This document shows, in pieces, positions 1 to 8,182 of a stretch of 19,898 nt of DNA. Source of the DNA: Candidatus Iainarchaeum sp. Lineage in GTDB: Archaea; Iainarchaeota; Iainarchaeia; Iainarchaeales; JAAZKV01. Positions within the stretch are counted from its first letter, which is position 1. Each line of letters begins with the position of its first letter. The stretch is from contig JAPLVQ010000136.1 of assembly GCA_026397035.1 (NCBI GenBank), forward strand, positions 1-19,898, written 5' to 3'. A program made the translations under genes and the position numbers. The notes under the pieces were generated by a model. It was not told where the DNA came from, did no database searches, and saw nothing but the letters and a program-made list of their open reading frames with translations.

Positions 1-163
1 TTACATAAAGCACTCCGACAGAGAATAAAATCAATAGCGTCGCTTTCATTTCTCTTGCGGCAAGTATGGATACTGTTACTACTCCCAGCACCATCCAAGA
101 TTGGCCTGCCTGGATTGAAAACCCCATTAAGGTTATTGAGATTAAGAAAATCAACAAGTCCAT
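1..163 (-). CDS. Small hydrophobic membrane protein, 3' end beyond the window
   Basis: The reading frame starts with ATG at 163-161 and stays open to the left edge, so at least 54 residues are visible and the C-terminus is missing. The visible protein is almost entirely hydrophobic. It starts MDLLIFLISITLMGF, followed by a short polar turn (residues 17-20, QAGQ), a second hydrophobic stretch, a basic turn (AAREMKAT) and a third hydrophobic stretch ending at the edge. This suggests two to three membrane helices. It is the last of a run of four tiny polytopic proteins on this strand, and its short charged turn between helices resembles the layout of the upstream 111- and 141-residue proteins, though similarity is too weak to claim homology. 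The competing ATG frame starting 4 nt upstream gives a polar peptide and was not chosen. Function is unknown. Confidence 0.6.
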   Translation of the reverse strand, partial: MDLLIFLISITLMGFSIQAGQSWMVLGVVTVSILAAREMKATLLILFSVGVLYV

Positions 164-214
164 TCATTCACGTCCAAGACTAATCCATTAATTACTCATT
201 TGTTATATGATAAA

Positions 215-511
215 TTACCCTCTTCCTGTATTCGGTTTGGGTATTTTCTCCAGCAAGTCTTTTCCAAAGATTGACCAGAGGAATAATAAAAACGGAACCC
301 ATATCAAGTCGGGGAAGTTATAGAAGAGTATCCATGTTATTACTATTGCAAGTACAAGTCCTAACCCTGGCCCGATTTGCTTTTTCGCCCAAGCATAAAT
401 CCACAGGAAGTATATTACAAAGAGGATTAGTGCTAGCGTTAAAAACAAGTCGTCCCCTGCTAGTGCTCCTAAAAAATCCATTGCCATAATAATCCCATCA
501 AAAAACTTCAC
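215..511 (-). CDS. Small three-helix membrane protein, 98 aa
   Basis: This is an unrecognised polytopic membrane protein. Hydrophobic segments lie at about residues 22-42, 47-64 and 68-83. A short basic turn, AKKQIGPG, separates the first two, and the hydrophilic tail (KIPKPNTGRG) is probably cytoplasmic. The longest start is GTG at 511. In-frame ATGs at 487 and 481 would give 90- and 88-residue proteins, and the sequence does not decide between them. A TATA-like stretch at 531-539 is about 25 nt from the GTG, which weakly favours it as a leaderless start. The gene is one of four consecutive small membrane proteins downstream of two giant surface proteins. The KKQIGPG turn followed by a helix parallels LGKGP in the 141-residue protein and LGNG in the 111-residue protein. 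No catalytic or binding motif is visible. Confidence 0.75.
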   Translation of the reverse strand: MKFFDGIIMAMDFLGALAGDDLFLTLALILFVIYFLWIYAWAKKQIGPGLGLVLAIVITWILFYNFPDLIWVPFLLFLWSIFGKDLLEKIPKPNTGRG

Positions 512-544
512 TTTCTATTGACTTCCGATTTATCTTATACTAAT

Positions 545-640
545 TTCTAATAACTTCATTTCCTGATTACTTCTCATTTACTCCATAACAACTTCTAACA
601 ACTTCATTTTCCAATTACTCCCAATTTATCCCATAACAAC
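545..640. repeat. Imperfect 48-bp tandem repeat, two units
   Basis: Two adjacent 48-base units lie at 545-592 and 593-640 in the gap between the 98- and 111-residue membrane protein genes. By hand alignment they differ at about 9 of 48 positions. Both begin TTCTAA.AACTTCATTT and end ATAACAAC. A degenerate partial copy precedes them near 512-543, and GTCTAATCAA at 641 looks like the start of a third unit. No reading frame of note crosses them. In transcription direction the repeat lies upstream of the 98-residue gene, so it could hold regulatory copies, or simply be a slipped AT-rich duplication. Confidence 0.55.
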
Positions 641-742
641 GTCTAATCAACCCAAAATTGCCCTCTTTGCATAAATTATGTGTTTTTCATACTTAATTAA
701 ACTTTCACTTGTTCCTTAACAACTAAGTTCCGCGAATTACTT

Positions 743-1078
743 TCATCTGCGTTTGGGGCCTGCGAACATTGTAATCGCCTGCGAGCCCCAAAGGATTACA
801 CTAAATACACTTAGCGAGATTAGGGTTATTGCCATCCATCCGCTTGCCCCTACCCACCACCATTTTATTACAAGGAAATAAATCAATACTCCTGAAATTA
901 TTATTGTAAGTACCCCGTTTCCTAAATACCCCCTTACCATCATGAAAATGGAGAATACAAGAAAGATTTTGACAAGTATATCAATCGGCGGGAATACCGC
1001 CATTAATACGGGTAATAGTACTACCGCGCCTATCATTAGAATTATTGCAATTATTAAAAAGTTTCCGCGTGCGTTCAT
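743..1078 (-). CDS. Small four-helix membrane protein, 111 aa
   Basis: This unrecognised integral membrane protein has hydrophobic segments at about residues 7-29, 33-49, 54-73 and 80-100, a basic tip at the N-terminus (MNARGN) and a basic end (GPKRR). The ATG at 1078 is supported by a GTGAT ribosome binding site at 1084-1088, five bases upstream, matching the archaeal 16S tail. Residues 33-73 align with residues 28-67 of the neighbouring 141-residue protein: both show K-I-F, then S-I, then LG[NK]G, then a helix ending YF. That indicates a tandem duplication. It sits between two other tiny membrane proteins with AT-rich spacers of about 120 and 230 bases. No enzyme motif is visible. A membrane-base or accessory subunit for the giant surface proteins is a guess from position only. 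Confidence 0.8.
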   Translation of the reverse strand: MNARGNFLIIAIILMIGAVVLLPVLMAVFPPIDILVKIFLVFSIFMMVRGYLGNGVLTIIISGVLIYFLVIKWWWVGASGWMAITLISLSVFSVILWGSQAITMFAGPKRR

Positions 1079-1083
1079 AATTA

Positions 1084-1088
1084 ATCAC
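1084..1088 (-). promoter_or_regulatory. GTGAT ribosome binding site
   Basis: Read on the minus strand the bases are GTGAT followed by TAATT and the ATG of the 111-residue gene. The five-base spacing and the match to the archaeal GGTGAT-type site fix that start codon. Confidence 0.6.
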
Positions 1089-1199
1089 TTTTTCATTTAA
1101 TTAACTCATCAATTCTTACTAAATTAACTTTATCCTTTCTTACTCAATTAACTCAGTACTTCTTATTCACTCAATTTGTTAAATTTTCAAAAACGCTTT

Positions 1200-1625
1200 T
1201 TACATTCCTGGCAGAGGCATCATTCTTTTCCCCTTGTGCATTAGGTGTTGTTGCTGTTCTTTGTATTCTATTCCTGAGCGTTGTTCTAACTCTTCTCCGC
1301 CACCACCGCCCCCTCCTCCGCCTAGCGCGTGAGGCGCTGCGAAGAAGAAGTCAATCATTAAATGTACCCCGCCCAAGAGTGCGAGCATGTAGAGAATGTA
1401 TACTCCTCCAAAAATATAAAAATAATCAAAGATAATAAAGTATGACATTACACAAATTACTAGTATTGCGAGCGGTCCTTTTCCAAGATTTTGAAGTACA
1501 AAAGAGATTATGCTTAGCATGACAAAGATTTTGAGCACGATAGTCATGTCCCCAAAAAATTCCCCTATATCAAGGAGGGACGGTTGGATTTGTAATCCAA
1601 ACAGTAAGAGTGGTAAGAAGAACAT
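1200..1625 (-). CDS. Small membrane protein with poly-glycine linker and charged tail, 141 aa
   Basis: The first 97 residues are hydrophobic, with helices at about 28-45, 50-70 and 74-97 and a shorter hydrophobic stretch at 2-12 that may be a fourth helix or a signal-like segment. The core at residues 28-67 is paralogous to residues 33-73 of the 111-residue neighbour (KIF, SI, LGKG, YF). Unlike the neighbour, it continues through nine consecutive glycines (residues 102-110) into a charged tail rich in Glu, Gln and Lys that ends MMPLPGM. The tail looks like a flexible tether presenting a short peptide, perhaps to a partner on the cytoplasmic side. The ATG at 1625 follows a TATA-like box at 1658-1664. 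Function is unknown. The glycine run is encoded by a GC-rich, slippage-prone tract, so its length may vary between strains. Confidence 0.8.
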   Translation of the reverse strand: MFFLPLLLFGLQIQPSLLDIGEFFGDMTIVLKIFVMLSIISFVLQNLGKGPLAILVICVMSYFIIFDYFYIFGGVYILYMLALLGGVHLMIDFFFAAPHALGGGGGGGGGEELEQRSGIEYKEQQQHLMHKGKRMMPLPGM

Positions 1626-1657
1626 AATACTCTAGTTGATTATTAGGTTTTTTCAAG

Positions 1658-1664
1658 TATAAAA
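1658..1664 (-). promoter_or_regulatory. Archaeal TATA box for the 141-aa membrane protein gene
   Basis: The minus strand reads TTTTATA, preceded by an A-rich/CC stretch that could serve as a BRE. It is centred about 36 bases before the ATG at 1625, which implies a transcript leader of about ten bases. This is a pattern match only. Confidence 0.45.
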
Positions 1665-1761
1665 GGTTTTTTGGGGAGTTTAAGAGCCAAGTTCAAGAAA
1701 TTGCTCAAAAAATAAATGAACTGCTTGAATTAGAGTTTAATGAATAAGCGGAAGAACAAGA

Positions 1762-2130
1762 TTAATGCTTAGTGCTTTCTCTTGCGTGCATTTCCTTAAT
1801 TTTGTTGTAATAGCTTCTTAGTTCTGCTTCTGTAATTCGCCTTGCTCCAGCTCTTGCGAGTATCGAGTTTAGAATTGCGATTTGATATTTTTTGCCTATC
1901 CCAAGAGGACCTTTTAAATCTTTTTTGCCGTTTCGCCATTCGTTAAAAGAAAGCCCTTTTTCAACTGAAATCTTCATTTTCCCAATAAATTCTAAGTAAA
2001 AAGCGTGTATATCAAATTTTGGCCTTTCTTCAAAAGCTTTAAATTTTCTGCCGAGGCGGTTTATTAAAACTTTGTGTTTCTTCTCGCTCCTGCTCTTTGG
2101 AGAATCCAAAAAAGCAACAAATTTTTTCAT
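1762..2130 (-). CDS. Small basic protein of unknown function, 122 aa
   Basis: This protein is not recognised. It is hydrophilic and strongly basic, with no membrane segment or signal peptide, so it is probably cytoplasmic. The N-terminal 40 residues are Lys/Arg-rich (for example SRSEKKHKV and LGRKFKAF). A middle part holds FYLEFIGKM, followed by GPLGIGKKYQ and a likely helical C-terminal third (AILNSILARAG, then EAELRSYYNKIKEM). The charge would suit nucleic-acid or ribosome binding, but no known fold is evident. I chose the ATG at 2130 rather than an in-frame TTG at 2136, because the TATA box at 2151-2158 places transcription initiation almost exactly at this ATG (leaderless). It lies between giant B (70 bases upstream) and the small membrane proteins, and is the only clearly soluble product among them. 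Confidence 0.75.
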   Translation of the reverse strand: MKKFVAFLDSPKSRSEKKHKVLINRLGRKFKAFEERPKFDIHAFYLEFIGKMKISVEKGLSFNEWRNGKKDLKGPLGIGKKYQIAILNSILARAGARRITEAELRSYYNKIKEMHARESTKH

Positions 2131-2150
2131 ATTCAAACCCCGCTCGAAGA

Positions 2151-2158
2151 ATTATAAA
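2151..2158 (-). promoter_or_regulatory. Archaeal TATA box, leaderless promoter of the small basic protein gene
   Basis: The minus strand reads TTTATAAT. Its centre is about 24-25 bases before the ATG at 2130, the distance expected between an archaeal TATA box and the transcription start. The messenger is therefore probably leaderless, and this gene has its own promoter rather than depending on read-through from giant B. Confidence 0.55.
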
Positions 2159-2200
2159 TAGAGAAATTCTAATGTTACCCGTTTTGAGGTTTATTAACTT

Positions 2201-5200
2201 TTATTTCCCAACCAATGCAAGTTCTTGTTTTGCTATGCTGTTGATTTGTCCTGATTCTGTTTCAAGTACTGCAGGGTTCCACCAGAAGCTTGTAGTAGAA
2301 CCGTCGTTTGTTAAGCATACTGAACCTTGGCTTACTGCATCAAAGAGTTCTTGCAGGGATTGTATCGAGGAGGATTTGTAGTTGTACTCCATTCCCGCGA
2401 TTCCATCAAGTTCCGCGTTTGTTCCAAACGGTGTGTTTGGTGTCCATACTTGTGTATTATCTTCTTTAGTCGCGAACAGGTATGCCGCTCCATCAATCGG
2501 AGTAAATAATATACTTTTTAAGTAAAGGTTTCCTTTTCTTGAAGCGTCATTGAATTCGAATCCGTATATCCCTTCACCCATTTTTGATAATCTGTAATCA
2601 GGGGTATTGTAATATGACTCTACTGCGTTTGCCCCGTAGAAGTCTTTGCTTTTTGCAGCACCTGTCCAGTATGCAACGTTTCCTCTTGTCGCTACTGCTC
2701 TTGAAGTGTTTTCTATTCCAAAAGCCATATTCCCAGAAGTTCCGCTAAGCGTGTATTTCATTATTATTGGGGTTGCATAATTTGGTGTGAGCGCTAGTAT
2801 TGATTGTCCTCCGCCGAGTACGCTTACGGTTCCGAGTTGTCCTCTTGTTGATACTGAAGAGTTTACTCCTTCAAAAGTTGAAGTTGTTTTTGTGGTTACT
2901 GAAGTTATTGGGTTGCTTGCTGAGTCAAAGAAAGTGTATACCTTAAAATCGTTGTTGCTTATTGTTATTGGAGCGTCGCTTCGCACATCCCCGCTTTTGT
3001 ATGCTGTTCCGTATCCTTGTCTTCCCCCTCGTTCTCCAAGGAGTCCGTCAAAGGGCATGCTATAAAACGGGCTATTTACCCCGGGACTTTTTACTAAGAG
3101 TAGTGTAATATCAAGAGTGGTATTATTTGCGTCAATTATTCTGAATTTATCTTCCGCATTGAGTCTTACCCACACGTCATAGAGCCCGGGTTCTACTGTA
3201 TTGTCTCCTGAAAATTTTTTAATTATTCTAAACTTTCCTGAAGTCAAATAATCAACTATTTTTCTTTCTGTCGGGGAGGCTATTTGGAGTAATTCTTTTG
3301 AGTAATATTCCTTAAAGTCCTTGAAGAAGTCTTCGCTAAAACCGTCTTTTGTTAAGTAAACTCCGAAATTGATGTAATTGTACAAGTCTTGAGGATTTTT
3401 TATTTTTTGAGTGAAGGTTGGATTATCCATTCCCGCAACGTAATAAAATATTCCTGGTAGACCCCCTATTTGTTGTGTTGTTTTTGGTACCCAGCAGCTT
3501 GCGTTATGGTCGCGATTAACAAATGCGCGTGATACTGGAAGACTGTTTCCTGCGGTTCCGTTCACTACTGCTGTAAAGTAATAAATCCCGTCATATTCTG
3601 GAGTTGTTAATTCGAATTCCTGTGTGCTTGTTCCTGTTGGTACATCCCATTGTTTTAGTTGGGTTACTGGATCTCCATATCCTTTTAGCGCTATGTTCAT
3701 AAAAGAATTTTGTACTGCTCCAGAATTGTTTTCAATTTTCACAATGGCTTTTGTTATATCCGTTGTTGTGTTTGTTGAGATTGTAATATCTTTTACTCCA
3801 ATGAATCCCCCAACTATATAAACAGGTTGTGAGTTTATCGCGTCAATTGAGTCAGTAACTTCTTGTTCTATCATGTCCGGAGGGCAGTTAAAATTTGAGC
3901 CGTTCGCTGCCAAGAAGTCATCTAGCGTCGCGAGTTTTTTTGTCAGCGCTATTGTGAATTGCGCCGCGTCGCAATAAACATGGTCAGGGTTTAAATAGTC
4001 ACAATCGTTTTCATTTATTTTGCTCCAGCTCCAATTTAATTTTATTTTTGGCAGAGCGTCAGGTCCTGTAGCTCCTGTTAAGGCTCCCATATAACAGGTA
4101 GTTGCTTTTTTGATGTAAGATTCCTCGTCTTTTGGTTCCGCGCTTATTATCCGAAGATGATATTTTTGCTGGTATAATTTTTCAACTACTCCTCCGCAGT
4201 TCCCGGCGTTATTGTCAGGTCCTATCCAGTACTTGCCGAAATTCCCGTTTTGGCAGAATACATCATAATCATATTCTGAACTGCTTATTGTCCCGCTATT
4301 AGGGATGTGAATTACTTTGCCGTGTTCGTGTAGTTTAGCATTGAGTGTAAGTATTCCATAAGTTGGTCTTGTGTCATTTAATCCTGTATTTTGAAATGTT
4401 ACTCCTACTGTTTCATCCGCAGCGAATTGAGCATCAGTAAAATCCCAAGCAGGGCTTACTCCTCCAAGAGTAAATAAAACAGCTCCAGCATCTGGGGAAA
4501 TTTCTTTTAAATTAGTATTAGGGCCGGAAGATGCTCCACTTGGTGAAATTACATTAATTGTTGTTCCTTGTAATAGAATTACAAAATCATCAAACGGTAC
4601 TACCGCGTAGTGCTCGTCACACTTGTACTGGTTAAAGTAACCGCCAATTAACATCCCCGCAACCGCGCCAATAACCGTTAACCCAAGCTGGAAGTAATTC
4701 GTTCCTCCCGCGCCAACAGCAGCAAAGTGGGCTGCTTGAAGTGGGATTTGGTCGTATGGTGCATGAGTCACATATGGCGCCCAGTCCTTTGGATTAGTAG
4801 TCGAATTACCGCTAGGGAAAGGGGAAATCGAAGGAGAAGAAGCATTATTCAGATTTATATTATTTTGATTTTGAGGAGTATAAGTTGCAGTTGATTTAAA
4901 TGCAGGGATAGTTGCGCTAGTGTTTGCTCCTGATAATGAGGTGCCTTGCACTCCATTTAGCAAAACATTATATCCTCCAGAGTAACCTGCTCCAAAAACT
5001 TTTGCAAGATTACTTCTAAAGCTTGAACCGTTTGTAGTTTGCCAGTTTGCAACATCTGTTGAGGCATTATTTATTGCTGTGTTAAGCATTGTGCCATCAA
5101 TAGTTCCACCAACTGCACTAATTGGATATACTGTAGTCGGTCCTCCAGTTTGGTCAACTTGAAAGAGCCATTGATTAGCTGCCGGATCAAAACGGGATTG

Positions 5201-8182
5201 TGTTGTTAAAATTGTATCCATTCCGCCTGACGAAATTTTTTGGGAAGCAGTTCCCCCCATATAATACGTGGCAGTATTGCCAGACATAAAATCATTAGAT
5301 TCTATTTTCGTTGTGCCATATTGTTCATCAAATTTCGCTTTTTCTGCAATTGACATCGTCGGAGGATTCTTAGTATTATTACTTTTATTTGATGACGAGC
5401 TTGACCCGCTATTAGGATTATAGATGGACCCTATCATGTTTCCAAGCATTGCTCCTATCATTCCGAATGTCATTGCTTGGCTCCAATTAAATCCGCTGTC
5501 TTTTTTGCCCCATATGCATTCGTTTGCTTTAACATTTATTCTTTCTGAAACCATTTTGTTTGTGAGTAGAGCTGTATCTTTTGAGCCGTTTCCAACTAAA
5601 TTTAGCTCAAATTTATTCAAATTAAAGTATTGCGAGTCTCTCTCAAGGAAGGATGTGGGTATTTCTCCAATATAAGTGAATCCTGCTGTTCCTCTTGCTC
5701 GGGCGTGTATTGTTACTCCATAAGTTCCTGGATAAGTTGGGTTATACACTTGAATTTCTTGGGCCTTGTTTTGTATTGTAAATGCTTTTGTGCTTAGAGT
5801 TACTTTACCGTCTGTTCCTCCCGAACATCCTGAATCTTCTTTGCAGAGTATTACATCAATCATTTCTCCAAGGCAGCCTGTAGTGTCTATTCTGATTGTC
5901 GATTTTTCATTAAAAGGTACTGGCGCGGAATCAGCGGTGATTTGCATGCATTCTTTTAGGTTTACAACATTCACTGTGTATTCTATCATTGAGGGACTGC
6001 TCTTTACTGTCTGTCCTTTGAATTTTGCTTCGTATCCTACTTGTAGTGTTACTGATTTTCCTATTGCTTCCTGTCCTGGGGCGAACGTGATTGTTCCAAA
6101 CATTTTTTCCCCCGCTCGAATATGATCAATTAATTGTCTTTTTGCCCCGTCTATTGCTGTGATTCCTAAACTAGTTCCTGTAGTATTTCTAATAGAAATT
6201 TCTGCTATTCCAGGTACATCAGAGCTTGAATTTACTGTAAGTGCATCAAGCGGGATTCCTACTCCATCAGTCGAGCAGGCGTTAATCATTTCAAAATCAA
6301 ATTGTACTTGGGCTTTTTCAGTATTCATTGTTGTTTTGCTTGTTGGTTTAATTACTAAGCATTCTGATTCAAGGTTCGCGCTTGAAGATACTCTTACTGT
6401 AAGCGGGAGGGTAACATCATAAAGTAGTTGTGAGACTGGTTCTTCAAAAATTATTTTCACTGTGCCTTTAAGATCCACTGGTTCAATAAAGTTATCTTCG
6501 GTTATCGCATTTGCGAGTCTTATTCTCATTAATGGTATATCCACATAGTCTTCGCCTTTAATCGTCCGTTCTTCAAGCGAGAGTTCATTAAAATAACCTT
6601 GCAGCGCGTCTTCATTAATTAAATCCTTGAATTTCGAATCAAAACTTATTTTGCGTATTACAAGCGGCACTTTTGCTAAATTTGTAAAAGTAAGTGTTTT
6701 AGTTTCTTCTCGTTTAGTGAAAGTGTTTAATTCCGAAATGATTTCTTCAGGAGAGACAGTAACTAATTGTTCTGACACGGTTGTAGAAAACATCTGCCTT
6801 GAGTAGCCTTCTTTTATTATTTCTATTATTACTTTTGCTTTTTGAAGGTGCGCGCCTGTTTTAACTATTGCTCGTCCCATTCTATCAGTCTGTGCTGAAT
6901 CGAGCTGGTACTGGTCAAAACCGGGTTCTTTAATATACAAATTTATTGTAGCGCCTGGTAATGGATCGTCTTTTTCAGTATTCACAGTTGCTTCGATGTC
7001 AGTATTAATCATCGCTGGAACAAATTGCGGGCTTATCACTACCTTAAAATCCTTTTCTTTTACTACACTTATTGGAACTTCTTTTGTGTAAATTATCTTT
7101 CCTTCACTTTTGAGTTCAAAGTGTATTACTTCCGCTCCTGATTCTATTCCTTCTAACTTGAGTGTAGTGTTTATTACTGAATTTTTTTCAAAAGAAGTTA
7201 TTTCAAGATTATCCGCGGAGTAAATAGGAGTATTTCCGGTTAGTCTTCCTATTGCATCTTTCACTTCGTATTCTTTAATTTTTATTTTCCTCGAATCGCT
7301 CTCATCCCCTAATATTGACATTGACAAATAAATGGGTTTAGCACTCTTGCCATAAGTTGTCTCTGAATTATTCAAAATAGTGGTGTGGTAAGAATAGTCT
7401 GACACCTGTTTCATTGAGTAGGGTGAATCCATATAAAGCTGGTCTTTTTGAGAATAAAGCCATTCAGAATTAGCACAAAAATCCCCGGTGCACACTGCTT
7501 CTGTTCCTGCATAGTAAACAATTGAAGGGTAAGTTTCTGAATAAAGTTCCTGGCTCGCAGTGCTTGGGGGTTTTCTTGTGTTATCAAACTTTGCCTTGTA
7601 AAAGAATTGGAGTTCCTGGTTTGGCGGAGCGGTTCTATTAATCCTAAACCATACTTTTACTTCACGCGTTCCTTTTCCAAAATCAACCCAGTTAATATTC
7701 ACCCATTTTGCTACTCCATCAGTAGTATTCGATGAATCATAGGAATATCCTTTTTGGGAATCAAAAGTTACTCCTCTTAATTGTTCTATTATTCCGCTTG
7801 TTTCCACGTCTTCGATTTGCATAAAATCGTTTTCCATCATTGTTTCTTTTCCCACTCTAAAATGCATTAAAACATTTGAATAATCGCTGTCGGATTCTAT
7901 ATTAAATTTCGCGTAATACTTCTTCCCGGGCGCCATTGTTTGTACAGCCGCTCCTTCTTCGTTAAATACTCCTTGTGGTTTTATTTGCGGTTCAAGTATC
8001 TGGCTTGGAAGGGCAATATCAAAAGAATAAGTTTTGTCCGACCAAAGCATTTGCGGAGTGGTGTAATAATATTCTGAATTTTCATAATTATCAGCCTTTA
8101 TCCGCACATAAACTGATTGTCCTGCTTTTACTTGTCTTACGGCATAACCATTTTCTACTTGTATTAGTCCTTTGTCCTTCAA
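2201..8182 (-). CDS. Giant surface protein B, C-terminal part (3' fragment after a frame change)
   Basis: This 1993-codon frame is the main body of a giant extracellular protein, not an independent gene. Its only start is a TTG directly after an in-frame TAA (8183-8185), with no ribosome site and no signal or membrane segment. Its first 60 residues complete the beta-sandwich module left unfinished by the frame at 8091-9788. In order (numbered from the TTG): a conserved region to about 210; repeated beta-rich modules with scattered Cys to about 890; a glycine-rich hydrophobic segment at 903-919; a Ser/Asn/Thr-rich insert of about 245 residues; a second such segment at 1165-1181; a Cys-containing block (PKIKLNWSW, then NPDHVYCD); DGFSEDF near 1613; GGRQGYGTAY near 1719; and a C-terminal region. 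All are matched by giant A except the divergent insert. NxS/T sequons are frequent. Role: probably cell-surface adhesin or structural protein. Confidence 0.85.
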   Translation of the reverse strand: MKDKGLIQVENGYAVRQVKAGQSVYVRIKADNYENSEYYYTTPQMLWSDKTYSFDIALPSQILEPQIKPQGVFNEEGAAVQTMAPGKKYYAKFNIESDSDYSNVLMHFRVGKETMMENDFMQIEDVETSGIIEQLRGVTFDSQKGYSYDSSNTTDGVAKWVNINWVDFGKGTREVKVWFRINRTAPPNQELQFFYKAKFDNTRKPPSTASQELYSETYPSIVYYAGTEAVCTGDFCANSEWLYSQKDQLYMDSPYSMKQVSDYSYHTTILNNSETTYGKSAKPIYLSMSILGDESDSRKIKIKEYEVKDAIGRLTGNTPIYSADNLEITSFEKNSVINTTLKLEGIESGAEVIHFELKSEGKIIYTKEVPISVVKEKDFKVVISPQFVPAMINTDIEATVNTEKDDPLPGATINLYIKEPGFDQYQLDSAQTDRMGRAIVKTGAHLQKAKVIIEIIKEGYSRQMFSTTVSEQLVTVSPEEIISELNTFTKREETKTLTFTNLAKVPLVIRKISFDSKFKDLINEDALQGYFNELSLEERTIKGEDYVDIPLMRIRLANAITEDNFIEPVDLKGTVKIIFEEPVSQLLYDVTLPLTVRVSSSANLESECLVIKPTSKTTMNTEKAQVQFDFEMINACSTDGVGIPLDALTVNSSSDVPGIAEISIRNTTGTSLGITAIDGAKRQLIDHIRAGEKMFGTITFAPGQEAIGKSVTLQVGYEAKFKGQTVKSSPSMIEYTVNVVNLKECMQITADSAPVPFNEKSTIRIDTTGCLGEMIDVILCKEDSGCSGGTDGKVTLSTKAFTIQNKAQEIQVYNPTYPGTYGVTIHARARGTAGFTYIGEIPTSFLERDSQYFNLNKFELNLVGNGSKDTALLTNKMVSERINVKANECIWGKKDSGFNWSQAMTFGMIGAMLGNMIGSIYNPNSGSSSSSNKSNNTKNPPTMSIAEKAKFDEQYGTTKIESNDFMSGNTATYYMGGTASQKISSGGMDTILTTQSRFDPAANQWLFQVDQTGGPTTVYPISAVGGTIDGTMLNTAINNASTDVANWQTTNGSSFRSNLAKVFGAGYSGGYNVLLNGVQGTSLSGANTSATIPAFKSTATYTPQNQNNINLNNASSPSISPFPSGNSTTNPKDWAPYVTHAPYDQIPLQAAHFAAVGAGGTNYFQLGLTVIGAVAGMLIGGYFNQYKCDEHYAVVPFDDFVILLQGTTINVISPSGASSGPNTNLKEISPDAGAVLFTLGGVSPAWDFTDAQFAADETVGVTFQNTGLNDTRPTYGILTLNAKLHEHGKVIHIPNSGTISSSEYDYDVFCQNGNFGKYWIGPDNNAGNCGGVVEKLYQQKYHLRIISAEPKDEESYIKKATTCYMGALTGATGPDALPKIKLNWSWSKINENDCDYLNPDHVYCDAAQFTIALTKKLATLDDFLAANGSNFNCPPDMIEQEVTDSIDAINSQPVYIVGGFIGVKDITISTNTTTDITKAIVKIENNSGAVQNSFMNIALKGYGDPVTQLKQWDVPTGTSTQEFELTTPEYDGIYYFTAVVNGTAGNSLPVSRAFVNRDHNASCWVPKTTQQIGGLPGIFYYVAGMDNPTFTQKIKNPQDLYNYINFGVYLTKDGFSEDFFKDFKEYYSKELLQIASPTERKIVDYLTSGKFRIIKKFSGDNTVEPGLYDVWVRLNAEDKFRIIDANNTTLDITLLLVKSPGVNSPFYSMPFDGLLGERGGRQGYGTAYKSGDVRSDAPITISNNDFKVYTFFDSASNPITSVTTKTTSTFEGVNSSVSTRGQLGTVSVLGGGQSILALTPNYATPIIMKYTLSGTSGNMAFGIENTSRAVATRGNVAYWTGAAKSKDFYGANAVESYYNTPDYRLSKMGEGIYGFEFNDASRKGNLYLKSILFTPIDGAAYLFATKEDNTQVWTPNTPFGTNAELDGIAGMEYNYKSSSIQSLQELFDAVSQGSVCLTNDGSTTSFWWNPAVLETESGQINSIAKQELALVGK
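8091..8182 (-). other. Frame-change site inside giant gene B
   Basis: The upstream frame ends at 8091 and the downstream frame opens after the TAA at 8183-8185, so the frames overlap by 92 bases. Joining them needs a +1 step (one surplus base). In the overlap, the upstream frame gives a Lys/Arg/Cys-rich tail unlike the rest (RKWLCRKTSKSR). The downstream frame gives KGLIQVENGY...VRIKADNYE, which aligns with GTIDFTLKADKKVYAVITKEGYE in giant A. The change therefore belongs near 8170-8180, where the minus strand reads GAAGGACAAAGG; losing one G or one A restores the frame. A mutation or a base-calling error is likeliest. Confidence 0.75.

Noticed and set aside
215..1625. VirB2/TrbC-like pilin or VirB3 identity for the small membrane proteins
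   Set aside because: Size and helix count are loosely compatible, but no cleavable leader, conserved motif or accompanying secretion ATPase is present in the window.
2131..2136. TTG at 2136 as the start of the small basic protein
   Set aside because: The ATG at 2130 is two codons downstream and sits at the distance from the TATA box expected for a leaderless start.
2201..8182. Giant B 3' frame as an independent gene starting at the TTG at 8182
   Set aside because: There is no ribosome site, no promoter nearby and no signal or anchor. The first residues complete a module begun in the upstream frame, and a 92-base out-of-frame overlap is atypical here.
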